From Gammaproteobacteria bacterium (GTDB lineage Bacteria > Pseudomonadota > Gammaproteobacteria > UBA9214): a stretch of DNA of 30,715 nt. Both the position numbers and the translations under genes were made by a program. Positions within the stretch are counted from its first letter, which is position 1, and the number at the start of each line of letters is the position of its first letter. Location of the stretch: positions 1 through 30,715 of the forward strand of contig JAOTTU010000006.1 of assembly GCA_029864225.1 (NCBI GenBank). Direction: 5' to 3'. The notes beneath the pieces were generated by a model. The model did not search any database. It worked only from the letters and a program-made list of their open reading frames with translations, and was not told the DNA's origin. Shown here piece by piece: positions 24,825 through 30,715 of this stretch.

Positions 24825-25321
24825 GACATACACCTCTTGTTATTTTGATAGTCCAACCGGGAGGCATCCGGGCCACGTTTTTTTCCTTCCCTGGTAGCCG
24901 TTTTTTTCACTCTGGCCGGCTCTTACCCTTTTGTAAGGTGGCTAAGGGAAGACTCGGCACTGTCTGAATTATTGTAGCCAAAATCACAGAGTCCGCTATG
25001 GGCAACAGAGAAAATACACGCTTATGCCTATGGGTAATATAGAGCCGGTAACCACAGGATTTCTGCGATTTATATAATCTCGCCTGAATGGCCGGGAAGT
25101 GTCGAATATCGCAATTAAGTTAATATTAATCAGCTTGTAGATATCCTGGTCTGCAATCGTCCGGAATGGGCCCGGACGGCGTAATAACCCGAATTCCCGG
25201 CGTTTTCGGGATGCGGATGCCGCTCCAGGTCCACGCTGGCGGTGTCAGGGGAGTGTTCGTCGTCGACACAAAAACAGGAGGCAGGACGCACAGCGGCTCC
25301 CGTGATGTCTCATTCAACTCA
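24825..25321. other. Intergenic region without evident gene
   Basis: The 497 bases between the secreted protein's start and the Mut7-C gene's stop are AT-richer near 24990-25140 and GC-rich after 25150. There are T-runs at 24880 and 24900 and a small hairpin CTTAC / GTAAG near 24922-24937. A proline-rich minus-strand frame at 25126-25317 starts only with TTG and has no family resemblance. I see nothing else. Confidence 0.5.
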
Positions 25322-26134
25322 TCAGGATCGCGCTTTTTCCCTGAAGCCGTCGATCAGCCCAATCATCTTGCGGAAATGGCTGCCTTCCCAGTAGACCTGG
25401 TCGCAGTCACGACAGATACGGAACTGGTTGTAGTAGCGTTTTGTCTTCGGTTCGAGGCGGTCGATGACGATGTCCTTGTCCACCTCGGTGAGCCTGCCGT
25501 TGCAGCGGATACAGCGGGTGAGCGGCTGGATGTCGTTGTAGAGGTCAAAGCGTTGCAGCACCTCGTCCACCTGCTGCAGCGGATCAGTGGCCCTCACAAA
25601 ATAACCGTGCGTAATGATACTGCGCTGCAGCAGCATGCGGTCGCGGGTCAGCAGGATGCGCCCTTGCTCGCTGGACAGGCGCGCGATCCCGTCATCGCTG
25701 TAGTCGTTGCGGTACAGGGTGTCGAAGCCGAGCAGCCGCAGGTAGCGCGCCAGCCGACCCAGTTGGGTGTCGAGTACGAAGGCGGGCCTGCGCAGGGGGG
25801 CTGGGCGCAGTCTCAGCAGCGGGCGGATGTCGAGGCTCTCGAACATGGGGTAGACGCTGATGTGGTCCTGGTCAGTCACGATGTGCGAGAAGTCCACGCT
25901 ACGGCCATTGACGATGATCAGTTCCACCTCGGTGTGTGGGACACCGAACGACTCGATCATGTCCTTGACCGAGGCGCGGCGTGTGAAGGCATGGATAAAC
26001 GTGGTCTTGCGGCGGTCCCTGGGCAGAAAATCGTTCAGTTCCTCGTAGAAGCGAAACTGCGCAACGGCCACTTCCCCGGCCGCAGCCGGATCGGTACAAC
26101 CAGCCCCGGCGCCTGTGTTGATATCACCACCCAT
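25322..26134 (-). CDS. Ubiquitin-like plus Mut7-C RNase-type domain protein
   Basis: The 270-residue product has an N-terminal ThiS/MoaD-like beta-grasp (about residues 24-98: AVAQFRFYEELNDFL, then SVKDMIESFGVPHTEVELII and QDHISVYPMFESL). The Mut7-C domain follows (about 117-265), a PIN-like nuclease fold, with FVLDTQLGRLARYLRLLGFD and RILLTRDRMLL carrying the conserved Asp residues. It ends with a zinc ribbon of four Cys (CIRCNG and CRDCD). In eukaryotes Mut7 has an exonuclease role; in bacteria the cellular substrate is unknown. The start is uncertain: ATG 26134 has no strong ribosome binding site, and GTG 26071 (preceded by GGGGAA) would begin right at the beta-grasp. It follows the small gene 26201-26506 on the same strand. 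Confidence 0.8.
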   Translation of the reverse strand: MGGDINTGAGAGCTDPAAAGEVAVAQFRFYEELNDFLPRDRRKTTFIHAFTRRASVKDMIESFGVPHTEVELIIVNGRSVDFSHIVTDQDHISVYPMFESLDIRPLLRLRPAPLRRPAFVLDTQLGRLARYLRLLGFDTLYRNDYSDDGIARLSSEQGRILLTRDRMLLQRSIITHGYFVRATDPLQQVDEVLQRFDLYNDIQPLTRCIRCNGRLTEVDKDIVIDRLEPKTKRYYNQFRICRDCDQVYWEGSHFRKMIGLIDGFREKARS

Positions 26135-26200
26135 CGCTACAATCAGCCGCTGTTGACCAGGAGCAAGGGCATCCCGGCACAAGAGCTGTTGTCGGGGGGG

Positions 26201-26506
26201 TTAGCCCGCACTGACGGGTTCGTGCCGGATTGCCTCCCCCATTTCATCGAAACTGAACAGCTTGAATGCACGCTCACCGTTGTAGTCGAGCACCCGCAGG
26301 TCGTCGGTCTCGCCCAAGTCATTTTTCACCACGGTGAAATGCCCGCCATAGCGCTTTTCTGCAAGTTCGTAGGGGATCTGGAAGGCGATGAATTTCTCCA
26401 CGCCCTTGGCGCCCAGCTTCTCGAGCAGCGCCGGGTCCTCGATATTCTCGTGAGAGGTCAGGATCACCAGCGGTCCGCTGCCTGTGTACAGTATGAATAC
26501 CTTCAT
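26201..26506 (-). CDS. Small cytosolic protein of unknown function
   Basis: The 101-residue product (MKVFILYTGSGPLVILTSHE at the start, RYGGHFTVVKNDLGETDDLR in the middle) has no signal or membrane segment and shows an alternating strand/helix pattern of a compact alpha/beta fold. I think similar short proteins occur in other gammaproteobacteria but cannot name a family. CGAGG eight bases before the ATG supports the start. It is the first gene of a likely two-gene minus-strand operon with the Mut7-C protein, 66 bases from that gene's ATG, and diverges from the MlaC-like gene. Confidence 0.7.
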   Translation of the reverse strand: MKVFILYTGSGPLVILTSHENIEDPALLEKLGAKGVEKFIAFQIPYELAEKRYGGHFTVVKNDLGETDDLRVLDYNGERAFKLFSFDEMGEAIRHEPVSAG

Positions 26507-26643
26507 GTTTAAAACCTCGTCGGAGTGTCATAGACTCTTTATATAATTAACAATAGACCATGCGGGCAGGAGCGCCATGAACCGAAGCAAGAAAACGGAT
26601 ATCAGCGGTATACCGTGCTTGATTGGCCCATCAAATAGGTCTC

Positions 26644-27366
26644 GTGTCTGAAATAAACAAAAACACGTGTGCACGGGCATGTCCGGCCACTTTCTGGCAG
26701 GGGCTGTTCTGTGGCCGCCTGCGGCTGCTGGCCGCCATCGCTGTGCTGGCCACATTGCTGGTAGCCGGTAAGTACATTTTCGCGGAGCCGGGTCCGCTGG
26801 CGGTGCTGCAGGAAATGACGGACCGCGTGCTGGAAATCATCAAGCAGGATCCCGCCATACTCGATGACCAGGCCCGGCTGCGCGTACTGGCCGACGAGTT
26901 GGTGTTACCTAACGTGGACTTTATGGCCCTGTCGCAATGGGTGCTGGGCAAGCACTGGCGCCTGGCGAGGCCGGAACAGCGCCAGGTCTTTGCCGATGAA
27001 TTCAGGGAATTGTTGATCAGGACCTACCTGGGCTCGGTCACCCGCTCGAATTACCAGGACCAGACCATCCGTTACCAGCCGCTACGCAAGAACGATGACA
27101 GCCGCATGGCGGAAGTCGAGGCCTATATCGAGCAGCCCCAGGGGCCGATGGTGAATGTGCAGTTTCGGCTGTTGCACCGGGATGATGGCTGGAAGGTCTA
27201 CGATGTGGTGATCGAGGGGATCAGCCTGGTGGTGACGCACCGTTCAGGCTTTTCGAACATTATCCATGAACAGGGCCTGGACGGCCTGATTGCCACACTG
27301 AAGCAGCGTAACAGCGATGCGGCCGGGGAGGCAGAGGCCGCGAAATCAGCCCCGGTCCTGGAGTGA
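26644..27366 (+). CDS. MlaC-like phospholipid-binding protein (Ttg2D family)
   Basis: MlaC shuttles phospholipids across the periplasm between the outer-membrane MlaA complex and the inner-membrane MlaFEDB transporter. The 240-residue product has an N-terminal membrane segment (LRLLAAIAVLATLLVAGKYIF) acting as signal or anchor. The Tol_Tol_Ttg2 domain follows: LADELVLPNVDFMALSQWVLG, FADEFRELLIRTYLG, then strands WKVYDVVIEGISLVVTHRSGF and the closing GLIATLKQRN. GTG 26644 is the preferred start; TTG 26623 lies upstream in frame. No mlaFEDB or mlaA genes are near, so it is a stand-alone paralog or an mlaC away from its operon. The long N-terminus before the hydrophobic segment includes two Cys and is unusual for the family. 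Confidence 0.85.
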   Translation: MSEINKNTCARACPATFWQGLFCGRLRLLAAIAVLATLLVAGKYIFAEPGPLAVLQEMTDRVLEIIKQDPAILDDQARLRVLADELVLPNVDFMALSQWVLGKHWRLARPEQRQVFADEFRELLIRTYLGSVTRSNYQDQTIRYQPLRKNDDSRMAEVEAYIEQPQGPMVNVQFRLLHRDDGWKVYDVVIEGISLVVTHRSGFSNIIHEQGLDGLIATLKQRNSDAAGEAEAAKSAPVLE

Positions 27367-27415
27367 GGCCAGTGTTCACTCCGGCGCGCCTGCCGGGGCA
27401 GGGGGGTGCGTGGAT

Positions 27416-27895
27416 TCAGCGGTGGCGCAGGATTCGGCTCTTCTCGCGCTCCCAGTCGCGTGCCTTCTCGGTCGCCCGCTTGTCGTGACTCTGCTTGCCG
27501 CGGGCCAGGGCGACTTCCAGTTTGGCCCGGCCCTTTTTCCAGTACAGCGCCAGCGGGACCAGGGTATAGCCCTTGCGTTCGACGGCACCGATGAGCTTGT
27601 CCAGCTCACGGCGATGCAATAACAGCTTGCGCGTGCGGGTCGGGTCCGTCTTGATATGGGTCGAGGCGGTGGTCAGCGGCGCGATGTGGCTGCCGAACAG
27701 CCAAGCCTCACCGTTCTTGATGAGAATGTAACTCTCTGTCAGCTGCACCCCGCCTTCGCGGAGGCTCTTGACCTCCCAGCCCTGCAGCGCAAGCCCGGCC
27801 TCAAAGCGTTCCTCGATGAAGTAGTCGTGACGCGCCTTCTTGTTGAGTGCGATGGTGCTGGAGGGTCCCTTGGACCCGGGTTTCTTATTCGTCAT
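27416..27895 (-). CDS. smpB: SsrA-binding protein SmpB
   Basis: SmpB binds tmRNA and places its tRNA-like part in the ribosomal A site of stalled ribosomes. The 159-residue length is normal. The family signatures are present: NKKARHDYFIEERFEAGLAL, GWEVKSLREG, ESYILIKNGEAWL, KLLLHRREL and the basic tail KRATEKARDWEREK. ATG 27895 is the only sensible start, and the minus strand shows TATACT six bases before it with no Shine-Dalgarno, so the message may be leaderless. Its RNA partner ssrA is at 7395-7784. The gene is oriented away from the transporter gene at 28009, as in many gammaproteobacteria where smpB diverges from ratA-rnfH. Confidence 0.97.
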   Translation of the reverse strand: MTNKKPGSKGPSSTIALNKKARHDYFIEERFEAGLALQGWEVKSLREGGVQLTESYILIKNGEAWLFGSHIAPLTTASTHIKTDPTRTRKLLLHRRELDKLIGAVERKGYTLVPLALYWKKGRAKLEVALARGKQSHDKRATEKARDWEREKSRILRHR

Positions 27896-27901
27896 GGGCG
27901 C

Positions 27902-27907
27902 AGTATA
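27902..27907 (-). promoter_or_regulatory. -10 box of smpB at leaderless spacing
   Basis: Minus-strand TATACT is separated from the smpB ATG by six bases (GCGCCC). A normal start point would therefore fall on or next to the A of the ATG. The -35 (GGGACC region) is weak. Confidence 0.5.
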
Positions 27908-28008
27908 GCAATCCCGTTCGTTGCGGGTCCCATCCTGATTTATTCGCGGTTGAGGTAAACCGCCATTTAACGGACAATTCCCGTGCCAGCGGAGCCAGGG
28001 GACGATTC

Positions 28009-29391
28009 ATGCCAACAGAACGAAAATCAATTCACGGCCAATGGTCCAGCCGGTTCGTCTTCATTCTGGCCGCAACCGGCTCGGCCGTGGGACTCGGGAA
28101 TATCTGGAAGTTTCCGTACATCGCCGGCGAGAACGGCGGTGGCGCCTTCGTGCTGGTTTACCTGCTGTGCATCGCCGTGATCGGCATCCCCATTATGATG
28201 GCCGAGGTATTGATTGGCCGCCGCGGTCGCCAGAGCCCGATCAATACCATGCGCACCCTTGCCTACGAGGAGAATGCCAGTCGCCACTGGCGCCTGCTTG
28301 GCTGGGCGGGTGTGGTCGGGGGGTTCCTGATACTGTCCTATTACAGCGTCATCGCCGGCTGGGCGCTTGCCTATGTGTTCCGCGCCGGCAGCGGGTTGTT
28401 TACCGGGCTGACCGCCGACGGGGTACAGAGCATCTTCTCCAACCTGGTGAATGAGCCCGAGCGCCTGCTCGCCTGGCATACCATTTTCATGGTGATGACC
28501 ATGGTCGTCGTTGCGCGCGGGGTTCAAAGTGGCCTGGAGACCGCAGTGCGCCTGCTGATGCCGGCGCTGTTCGTGCTGCTGCTGTTACTGGTGGGCTATG
28601 CCTGGAACAGCGGCTCCTTTCATCAGGGCCTGGATTTCCTGTTCCAGCCGGACTTCAGCAAGATTACCGCCAACGGCGTGCTGATCGCCATGGGCCATGC
28701 CTTCTTTACCCTGAGCCTGGGCATGGGTGCGATCATGGTGTACGGGTCCTACCTGCCGGACAACGCCTCGATCGCCAAGACTGCCATCGCGGTTTCCGTC
28801 ATGGACACCCTGGTGGCCCTGCTGGCCGGCATGGCGATCTTTCCCATCGTGTTCGCCAACGGCCTGGAGCCGGCCGTTGGCCCCGGCCTGATTTTCCAGA
28901 CCCTGCCGATTGCCTTTGGCCACATGGATGGCGGCGCCTTCTTCGGCATGCTGTTCTTCATACTGCTGGTGTTTGCCGCCTGGACCTCGGCGATCTCACT
29001 GATCGAGCCGGCCGTTGCCTGGATGGTGGAGAACCTGGGCATGACCCGGATCTTCGCCGCGGTACTGGCCGGACTCATCACCTGGCTGGCCGGTCTGCTG
29101 ACGGTATTCTCGTTCAACATCTGGTCCGAGGTGAAACCGTTGTCCCTGATTCCGGTGTTTGCGGAATCCACGATCTTTGACCTGCTCGACTACCTGACCG
29201 CCAACATCATGCTGCCGCTCGGGGGGCTGTTGATTGCGGTGTTCGCCGCCTGGAAGATGAAGCGCGAGTCCAGTGTGGACGAGCTGGCCATGGGTGACGG
29301 ATTCTTCTACTGGTTGTGGCGGTTCCTGGTGCGCTACATCACGCCGGTTGCCGTGGCTATCGTCTTCCTTAACGCGATCGGTATTATCTGA
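28009..29391 (+). CDS. Sodium-dependent transporter, NSS/SNF family
   Basis: This family (LeuT/MhsT type) couples sodium entry to uptake of an amino acid or related compound across the inner membrane. The 460-residue product shows the family's opening GSAVGLGNIWKFPYIAGENG in TM1, then GGAFVLVYLLCIAVIGIPIM and EVLIGRRGR. About eleven further membrane segments follow, including VMDTLVALLAGMAIFP and the FxxLxFAAWTS-like segment near 324 (FILLVFAAWTSAISLIEP). The sodium and substrate sites of LeuT correspond to TM1, TM6 and TM8; the substrate here cannot be named. ATG 28009 has AGGGGA about eight bases upstream; an in-frame extension to 27847 would run through the smpB promoter and is rejected. 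ratA follows 24 bases later. Confidence 0.92.
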   Translation: MPTERKSIHGQWSSRFVFILAATGSAVGLGNIWKFPYIAGENGGGAFVLVYLLCIAVIGIPIMMAEVLIGRRGRQSPINTMRTLAYEENASRHWRLLGWAGVVGGFLILSYYSVIAGWALAYVFRAGSGLFTGLTADGVQSIFSNLVNEPERLLAWHTIFMVMTMVVVARGVQSGLETAVRLLMPALFVLLLLLVGYAWNSGSFHQGLDFLFQPDFSKITANGVLIAMGHAFFTLSLGMGAIMVYGSYLPDNASIAKTAIAVSVMDTLVALLAGMAIFPIVFANGLEPAVGPGLIFQTLPIAFGHMDGGAFFGMLFFILLVFAAWTSAISLIEPAVAWMVENLGMTRIFAAVLAGLITWLAGLLTVFSFNIWSEVKPLSLIPVFAESTIFDLLDYLTANIMLPLGGLLIAVFAAWKMKRESSVDELAMGDGFFYWLWRFLVRYITPVAVAIVFLNAIGII

Positions 29392-29415
29392 TCAATAACT
29401 CAGCAGGTTTGAATC

Positions 29416-29853
29416 TTGGAGTCCATTGACCGTTCGGCGTTGCTGCCCTACACGCCACAAGAGATGTTCGATCTGGTGACCGACATCGAGTCGTATCCGC
29501 TATTCCTCCCGTGGTGCCAGGGCAGCCGGATCCTCTCAAGTGGTATCGACGAGGTGCGGGCCAGCATCGACTTTGCCGTGGGCAGCATGACCAAGTCATT
29601 CACCACGCGTAATCGTTATCAGCTGAACAAGATGGTCGAGATGCACTTGGTGGAGGGCCCCTTCAGTCGCCTCGACGGCTGCTGGCGTTTCGATCCCCTG
29701 GGAGACGAGGGCTGCAAGATCTCGCTGTTTCTCGAATACGACTTTTCCAGTCACATGCTGAGCAAGGTGGTGGGTTCGGTATTCGGCCATATCGCCAACT
29801 CGCTTGTGGATGCATTCCAGCAGCGTGCGGTTGAGGTCTATGGACCGCGCTGA
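29416..29853 (+). CDS. ratA: RatA/PasT family START-domain protein
   Basis: The 145-residue product is a Coq10/RatA-type START-fold protein. In E. coli RatA/PasT is reported to inhibit 70S association and is also related to ubiquinone-binding Coq10 proteins; which role applies here is unknown. Characteristic segments are RSALLPYTPQEMFDLVTDIE, YPLFLPWCQGSRIL, MTKSFTTRNRY, LVEGPFSRLDGCWRF and the closing DAFQQRAVEVYG. The start is a TTG at 29416, giving a length that matches the family; no ATG exists before the conserved part. The gene overlaps rnfH by 14 bases, so both are co-translated. Confidence 0.92.
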   Translation: MESIDRSALLPYTPQEMFDLVTDIESYPLFLPWCQGSRILSSGIDEVRASIDFAVGSMTKSFTTRNRYQLNKMVEMHLVEGPFSRLDGCWRFDPLGDEGCKISLFLEYDFSSHMLSKVVGSVFGHIANSLVDAFQQRAVEVYGPR

Positions 29854-30157
29854 CCGGATCGATGTCGAGGTGGCCTATGCCACGCCCGCCAAACAGATCA
29901 TCCTGAAGCTGGCCGTGGAGCCCGGCATCAGCCTGGAGCGGGTAATACACCTGTCCGGCATCCTCCAGCAGTTCCCTGAGATAGACCTCAGTCGCAGCAA
30001 GGTCGGTATCTTCGGCAGGCTGGCCAAGTTGACCGATATCCTGCAGGCCGGGGACCGCGTGGAGATCTACCGGCCGCTGATCGCCGACCCCAAGGAAATC
30101 CGGAAGCAGCGCGCCGCCGAGGGCAAGGCCATGAAGAAAGGTGCGGGTGGTGAATAA
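29840..30157 (+). CDS. rnfH: RnfH family ubiquitin-like protein
   Basis: The 105-residue product has the beta-grasp fold of the RnfH/UPF0125 family (IDVEVAYATPAKQIILKLAV, then RSKVGIFGRLAKLTDILQAG, then DRVEIYRPLIADPKEIRKQR). It is the usual partner of ratA (pasI-pasT). Its molecular function is not settled. ATG 29840 lies inside the ratA end, with GAGG only three bases upstream; this short spacing plus the 14-base overlap suggests reinitiation after ratA. Upstream in-frame starts would extend it into ratA without homology. Confidence 0.92.
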   Translation: MDRADRIDVEVAYATPAKQIILKLAVEPGISLERVIHLSGILQQFPEIDLSRSKVGIFGRLAKLTDILQAGDRVEIYRPLIADPKEIRKQRAAEGKAMKKGAGGE

Positions 30158-30192
30158 GCGGGTCTGGGTGCCGCGCTGGAAGTGCTAAAAAA

Positions 30193-30460
30193 CTCACCGC
30201 AAAGACGCAGAGGACGCAGAGAAAGAAAGTTAATACTAGCTAAGAAAGGCCTGATTAATTCATCTTGCGTCATTCCGGCGAAGGCCGGAATCCAGTAACA
30301 GCCTGATTACCAGCTGCTGGATTCCGGGTCTTCACTACGCTCCGCCCGGAATGAGGGCTTGATCAGACTTTCCCTAACGTCAATGCGCAAACAATAAATC
30401 TTGATATAGGCGTTTTAATTGTTTTTGTTTTCTTTGCGTGCCTTGCGCCTTTGCGGTGAG
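30193..30460. repeat. Composite inverted-repeat element
   Basis: The left end CTCACCGCAAAGACGCAGAG (from 30193) and the reverse complement of the right end (30431-30460, CTCACCGCAAAGGCGCAAGG) match at most positions over about 30 bases. The outermost 12 bases are identical. The pair encloses about 210 bases that contain a second palindrome (30268-30354). The layout is like a miniature non-autonomous element, though no target duplication is evident. Confidence 0.6.
30268..30354. repeat. dRS3/REP-like palindrome
   Basis: CGTCATTCCGGCGAAGGCCG begins a unit ending GGAATCCAG (30268-30295). CTGGATTCCGGG begins the inverted partner that ends CCCGGAATGA (30317-30354). Each half is itself palindromic (ATTCCGG / CCGGAAT). 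Such ATTCCnnnGGAAT repeats are abundant in many Proteobacteria. Confidence 0.7.
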
Positions 30461-30477
30461 CATCTGCTATCAGGTAT

Positions 30478-30715
30478 CTAGGGCTGTTCCGGTTTGCGGA
30501 AGGTGATCCAGTGCCAGAACCGGTTCAACAGCCCGGGTTCCACGCGTTCGTAGGGCGGCACCACGACCGTGGTTTGCCGGTTGCCTTTCGTCCTGTCCCC
30601 GCCCTCGGTGGGGGGGATGCTGCCGCTGGTGCGTGTCAGCTTGTCGTCCTCGAAGTAGAGGATGACGTGATCCTGCTGGATGTCGCCATACCCCGGTTTG
30701 AAGCGGTAGATGTAG
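30478..30715 (-). CDS. bamE: Outer membrane assembly factor BamE, C-terminal part (partial)
   Basis: The gene runs off the right edge; 78 residues are visible, with no start. The frame reads YIYRFKPGYGDIQQDHVILY and FEDDKLTRTSGSIPPTEG, and ends FRKPEQP. The pattern of an aromatic strand W/YxYxFKPG, then xxVxLYFEDDKLxR is that of the SmpA/OmlA (BamE) lipoprotein, a non-essential stabiliser of the BAM complex that inserts outer-membrane barrels. The context supports this: bamE next to ratA-rnfH is the common gammaproteobacterial order. A basic, proline-rich C-terminal extension follows the fold (about the last 45 residues), which is longer than in E. coli. Confidence 0.85.
   Translation of the reverse strand, partial: YIYRFKPGYGDIQQDHVILYFEDDKLTRTSGSIPPTEGGDRTKGNRQTTVVVPPYERVEPGLLNRFWHWITFRKPEQP

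Larger units (their letters stand above)
30158..30477. other. rnfH-bamE intergenic region filled by nested inverted repeats
   Basis: The 320-base gap between the convergent rnfH and bamE genes is almost wholly repeat sequence, listed separately. I see no gene. It may serve as a two-way terminator. Confidence 0.6.

Noticed and set aside
25126..25317. Proline-rich minus-strand frame just after the Mut7-C gene
   Set aside because: It begins only with TTG, has no Shine-Dalgarno and shows no domain-like pattern despite the short gap.
25166..26512. Long plus-strand open frame of 448 codons
   Set aside because: It is antisense to the Mut7-C protein and its small partner, which have recognisable domains and good start context. 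The GC-rich third positions of those genes create the open frame.
27847..28008. N-terminal extension of the transporter
   Set aside because: It would run through the smpB start and promoter, and homology starts only after ATG 28009, which has a good Shine-Dalgarno.
1..30715. CRISPR array, rRNA, integrase, transposase or origin of replication
   Set aside because: No evenly spaced direct repeats, no rRNA sequence, no recombinase-type protein and no DnaA-box cluster were seen.

Overview
The window looks like a chromosomal segment of a GC-rich gammaproteobacterium. The evidence is a tamA-tamB pair, a one-piece tmRNA with tag ANDDNYALAA, an htpX of E. coli-like length, and the smpB / ratA-rnfH / bamE neighbourhood typical of that class. 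Several non-enteric features (a lon gene beside htpX, a lone MlaC-like protein, a free-living or sulfur-bacterium flavour to the hypothetical genes) point away from Enterobacteria, but the genus cannot be fixed from sequence alone.

Layout. (1) 59-1583: a secreted, highly repetitive protein with a C-terminal peptidoglycan-binding domain and a strong terminator. (2) 1682-7191: tamA-tamB, the envelope assembly module, with overlapping reading frames. (3) 7237-7784: ssrA (tmRNA) on the minus strand with its terminator, plus a 19-bp direct repeat of the tmRNA 3' end. (4) 7896-11293: lon and htpX, two quality-control proteases; htpX has a heat-shock-like promoter. (5) 11496-12353: a helix-hairpin-helix protein resembling the N-terminus of family X polymerases but lacking the polymerase part.

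(6) 12354-22206: an AT-richer accessory block (hand-counted 60-base samples give 30-42% GC against 70% inside lon). It starts with a frameshifted CARDB-like pseudogene, then holds a flippase-like membrane protein, a DUF2079 membrane protein fused to a PA14 domain, a 37-codon ORF coupled to a CARDB/NEW3-like membrane-anchored protein, a 1206-residue fusion (beta-sandwich, GT-C-like membrane domain, TPR repeats), and a polyprenyl-phosphate sugar synthase-like GT2. I read these as a probable lipid-linked surface glycosylation module with unusual fused domains. It is the best candidate here for an undescribed system. (7) 22280-24824: a Tat-exported multicopper oxidase lipoprotein facing a secreted protein of unknown function across a shared hairpin.

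(8) 25322-30715: GC-rich housekeeping sequence returns: a ubiquitin-like/Mut7-C RNase-type protein with a small conserved-looking partner, a stand-alone MlaC-like protein, smpB, a sodium:neurotransmitter-symporter family transporter, ratA, rnfH and the C-terminal part of bamE. A composite inverted-repeat element lies between rnfH and bamE. The ssrA RNA, its partner SmpB and the protease Lon are all in this window, so three parts of the ribosome-rescue and tagged-protein-disposal pathway lie within about 20 kb.
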